A DNA stretch of 64,000 nt from JBBQNY01 sp038255255 (GTDB lineage Bacteria; Pseudomonadota; Gammaproteobacteria; Xanthomonadales; Ahniellaceae). The translations under genes and the position numbers were made by a program. The stretch is taken from assembly GCA_038255255.1 (NCBI GenBank), contig JBBSLL010000004.1, positions 1-64,000 of the forward strand, read 5' to 3'. The notes beneath the pieces are model-generated. The model was given only the letters and a program-made list of their open reading frames with translations, made no database searches and had not been told where the DNA came from. Each line of letters begins with the position of its first letter. Position 1 is the stretch's first letter. Positions 62,342 through 64,000 of the stretch are shown here, piece by piece.

Positions 62342-64000
62342 TCAGTTCGGCGCCTCGAACCCATCGCTGAACATCGCGGCTTCCGGTCCGATCGCGGTGG
62401 TCGCGGTCGCGGTGCGCGTTTCGACGGTGTTGTCGAAAATCGTCGCGGACGCAGCGAGCTCGGTGCCGCTGGTCGCCCTGACCGTGAACCAGGCGGAGCC
62501 TTCGGCGCGCGGCCGCTGGTTGCCGAGATTCCAGTTGAGCACGCCGCCCACCGGCGTTGCACCGCCGGACGCCGCGATGAACGTCGCATTCGCTGGAATC
62601 GTCGCTGCGAGCACTGTTTGCGGCGCGCCGCCGAATCCGGTCAGGTTCCAGTGGATCTGATAGGTGACGACGCCGTTCAAGGCAACCGGATCCACTTCAT
62701 CTGCCAGCGTGAGGGTGAATGCGTGATCGCAACCCCAGTTGACCGCATTGCCGGCAGTTGGTGTGAACTGCACGGCGCGACCGTTGACGAGGTTCGCCGA
62801 GTTTCGATACGAATAGATCTGTCCGACGCTGCCCGCTGCGTTCTCGACGCCAACCGTGGTGAAATCCGGCCAGCTCAGCGTGTTGTACTGGTAGGTGATG
62901 GTGTCGGTCGCGGTGTCGAGGATGATCTGGAATGTCTCCGGGAATCCGCTCGCCCAGTGCTGCACCTGGTGGTACTGCACCACGAACTGGCTGCCGATGG
63001 TCTTGGCGAAAATGTTGCCCTGCGTGCCGCCTTCGGGATTGAGGTCTTCGCCGAGCGCCATCACGTCGTTGTTCGGACGGCCTTCGAACGGCAGGAACAT
63101 GTTCGCCGTGGTGAAGTTGGTCGTGCCGAAGAACAGGAAGCCGTTCGAGTTGATCCGGACCGTCGTGAAGTCGTTGCCGAAGTAGGTGAAGGTTCCCGGC
63201 AGCGTGACACTGGCCGAGCTTGCATCGTCGCCGAGCGGGAACGCGGTGCCGTCGGTTGCGTCGGACCAGTTGTAGACCGGCCCGCCGACGTCGGTGTTGT
63301 CTAGGCACGCGTAGTTCTGCTGCGGTGTCATCTGCAGATTGACCGTGCCGCCGGCGCTGACGCTCTGGGTGAGCGTCTGGTAGCCCGGATGCGATATGAC
63401 CAGATCAAAGGTGCCGGTCGGCACGTCGATCGTGTAGGCACCGCCGGTGGCCCAGACCGGAGGCAGCGTTTTCTGGTTCGCGACCATGATCATCGCCGGG
63501 ATCGGCGTGCCGCTACCGGCTGCCGTGACCGTTCCGCTGACGGTGTAGGTGGTGTTCGCGGTAAGCGGGAAATCCTGGTTGGTAATCGCGTTCTGCGCCA
63601 CGACGACCGACGGCGCATTGGACGTCTGGCCGTGCAGGCTCGCGGACATCGCCCACGTCCCGGCGGCCGCAACGACGCGGTAGCGGCCATCTGCGGCGCT
63701 GGTCGTGGTCAGGGTCTTGCCGAGCATGGCGAACGTAACCGGCACGCCCGCAGTCGGCACGCCGCCGACAGTGACCGTGCCCTCGATATAGCCCGCTTGA
63801 TAAACCATGTCCGCCGCGGCCTTGACGTCGATGCGGCCCCAGCCGTACTGGTTGTTCGGTCTCGCGCTGCCAGCGACGCCGCCACAGGTCTGCGTGGTGG
63901 TGAGCGGGACCGCGGTCTTGCGCAGCAGCTCTTCGAGCTCGGAGACCCGGCCCGCGAGTTTGGGCTCGAGCGAGATCAACAGCGCAACCGCGCCGGCCAC
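62342..64000 (-). CDS. S8 subtilase-type peptidase, C-terminal part (runs off right edge)
   Basis: The window holds about 552 C-terminal codons. The first residues (VAGAVALLISLEPKL) match the helix right after the subtilisin Ser box (GTSMAxPHVAGAVALL); the Ser itself lies outside. RPNNQYGWGRIDVKAA follows, the end of the peptidase domain. Then come two carboxypeptidase-regulatory-like beta domains (about 75-230, GYIEGTVTVGGVPTAGVPVT and YTVSGTVTAAGSGTPIPAMI) and a beta-rich region with a DUF11-like C-terminal part. It ends MFSDGFEAPN, an FxDGFE-type tail. It is probably secreted. Confidence 0.85.
   Translation of the reverse strand: MAGAVALLISLEPKLAGRVSELEELLRKTAVPLTTTQTCGGVAGSARPNNQYGWGRIDVKAAADMVYQAGYIEGTVTVGGVPTAGVPVTFAMLGKTLTTTSAADGRYRVVAAAGTWAMSASLHGQTSNAPSVVVAQNAITNQDFPLTANTTYTVSGTVTAAGSGTPIPAMIMVANQKTLPPVWATGGAYTIDVPTGTFDLVISHPGYQTLTQSVSAGGTVNLQMTPQQNYACLDNTDVGGPVYNWSDATDGTAFPLGDDASSASVTLPGTFTYFGNDFTTVRINSNGFLFFGTTNFTTANMFLPFEGRPNNDVMALGEDLNPEGGTQGNIFAKTIGSQFVVQYHQVQHWASGFPETFQIILDTATDTITYQYNTLSWPDFTTVGVENAAGSVGQIYSYRNSANLVNGRAVQFTPTAGNAVNWGCDHAFTLTLADEVDPVALNGVVTYQIHWNLTGFGGAPQTVLAATIPANATFIAASGGATPVGGVLNWNLGNQRPRAEGSAWFTVRATSGTELAASATIFDNTVETRTATATTAIGPEAAMFSDGFEAPN

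Overview
The window is a high-GC stretch of a gammaproteobacterial chromosome. Its core gene order (cdsA-uppS-frr-pyrH ... tsf-rpsB facing map-glnD-dapD-yffB-dapE), a peptidase M2 (bacterial ACE-type) lipoprotein, GTAG-type REP hairpins like those of Stenotrophomonas, an IPTL-CTERM-type tail and FxDGFE-type C-termini point to the Xanthomonadales (Lysobacterales). The exact genus cannot be told from the sequence alone. No rRNA, tRNA or CRISPR array was recognised.

Region 1 (1-19.9 kb) is mainly housekeeping. On the minus strand are translation and envelope genes: rpsB, tsf, pyrH, frr, uppS and the start of cdsA. An M28 peptidase gene on the opposite strand interrupts the usual tsf-pyrH junction. 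On the plus strand are map, glnD, dapD, an ArsC/Spx-like gene (yffB) and dapE, which cover N-terminal Met removal, nitrogen signalling and lysine/peptidoglycan precursor synthesis. A penicillin-acylase-family hydrolase, parC, a small membrane protein and a Bcr/CflA-type MFS exporter follow.

Region 2 (19.9-42.2 kb) holds mostly envelope and metabolic single genes: a kelch protein with a duplicated N-terminal module, the M2 peptidase, a frameshifted glyoxalase-fold gene, a Rieske oxygenase, an orphan histidine kinase, a DUF2891/DUF2182/DUF1326 series, a lamin-tail-domain protein, a sarcosine-oxidase-like flavoprotein and a TonB receptor with a clear terminator. Also here are an acetyltransferase, a sulfur cluster (persulfide-dioxygenase-like MBL protein plus two YeeE/YedE halves), a zinc alcohol dehydrogenase and a serine hydrolase.

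Region 3 (42.2-58.8 kb) is accessory. It is rich in proteins of unknown function and in a repeat family of the form AAAAGGGGTCAGATCCCTTTT (a hairpin with 7-bp arms). A RAYT transposase gene is bracketed by two inverted copies of this repeat. A decayed RAYT 3' end and two MITE-like derivatives lie nearby, and many repeats abut stop codons. The cargo includes an SLC1-type symporter, two facing operons of exported or membrane unknowns with a DUF2235 hydrolase and an SGNH-type hydrolase, a MESH1-type ppGpp hydrolase fused to DUF429, a DUF2971 protein and a Cys-rich lipoprotein.

Region 4 (58.8-64 kb) has an exported PD40 beta-propeller protein with a C-terminal sorting-type tail, a divergent CadC-like membrane transcription regulator with TPRs, and the C-terminal part of an S8 subtilase that runs off the right edge.

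The best candidates for undescribed biology are the MESH1-DUF429 fusion, the DUF2235/SGNH operon with its unknown partners, and the RAYT-linked repeat family with its derivatives.
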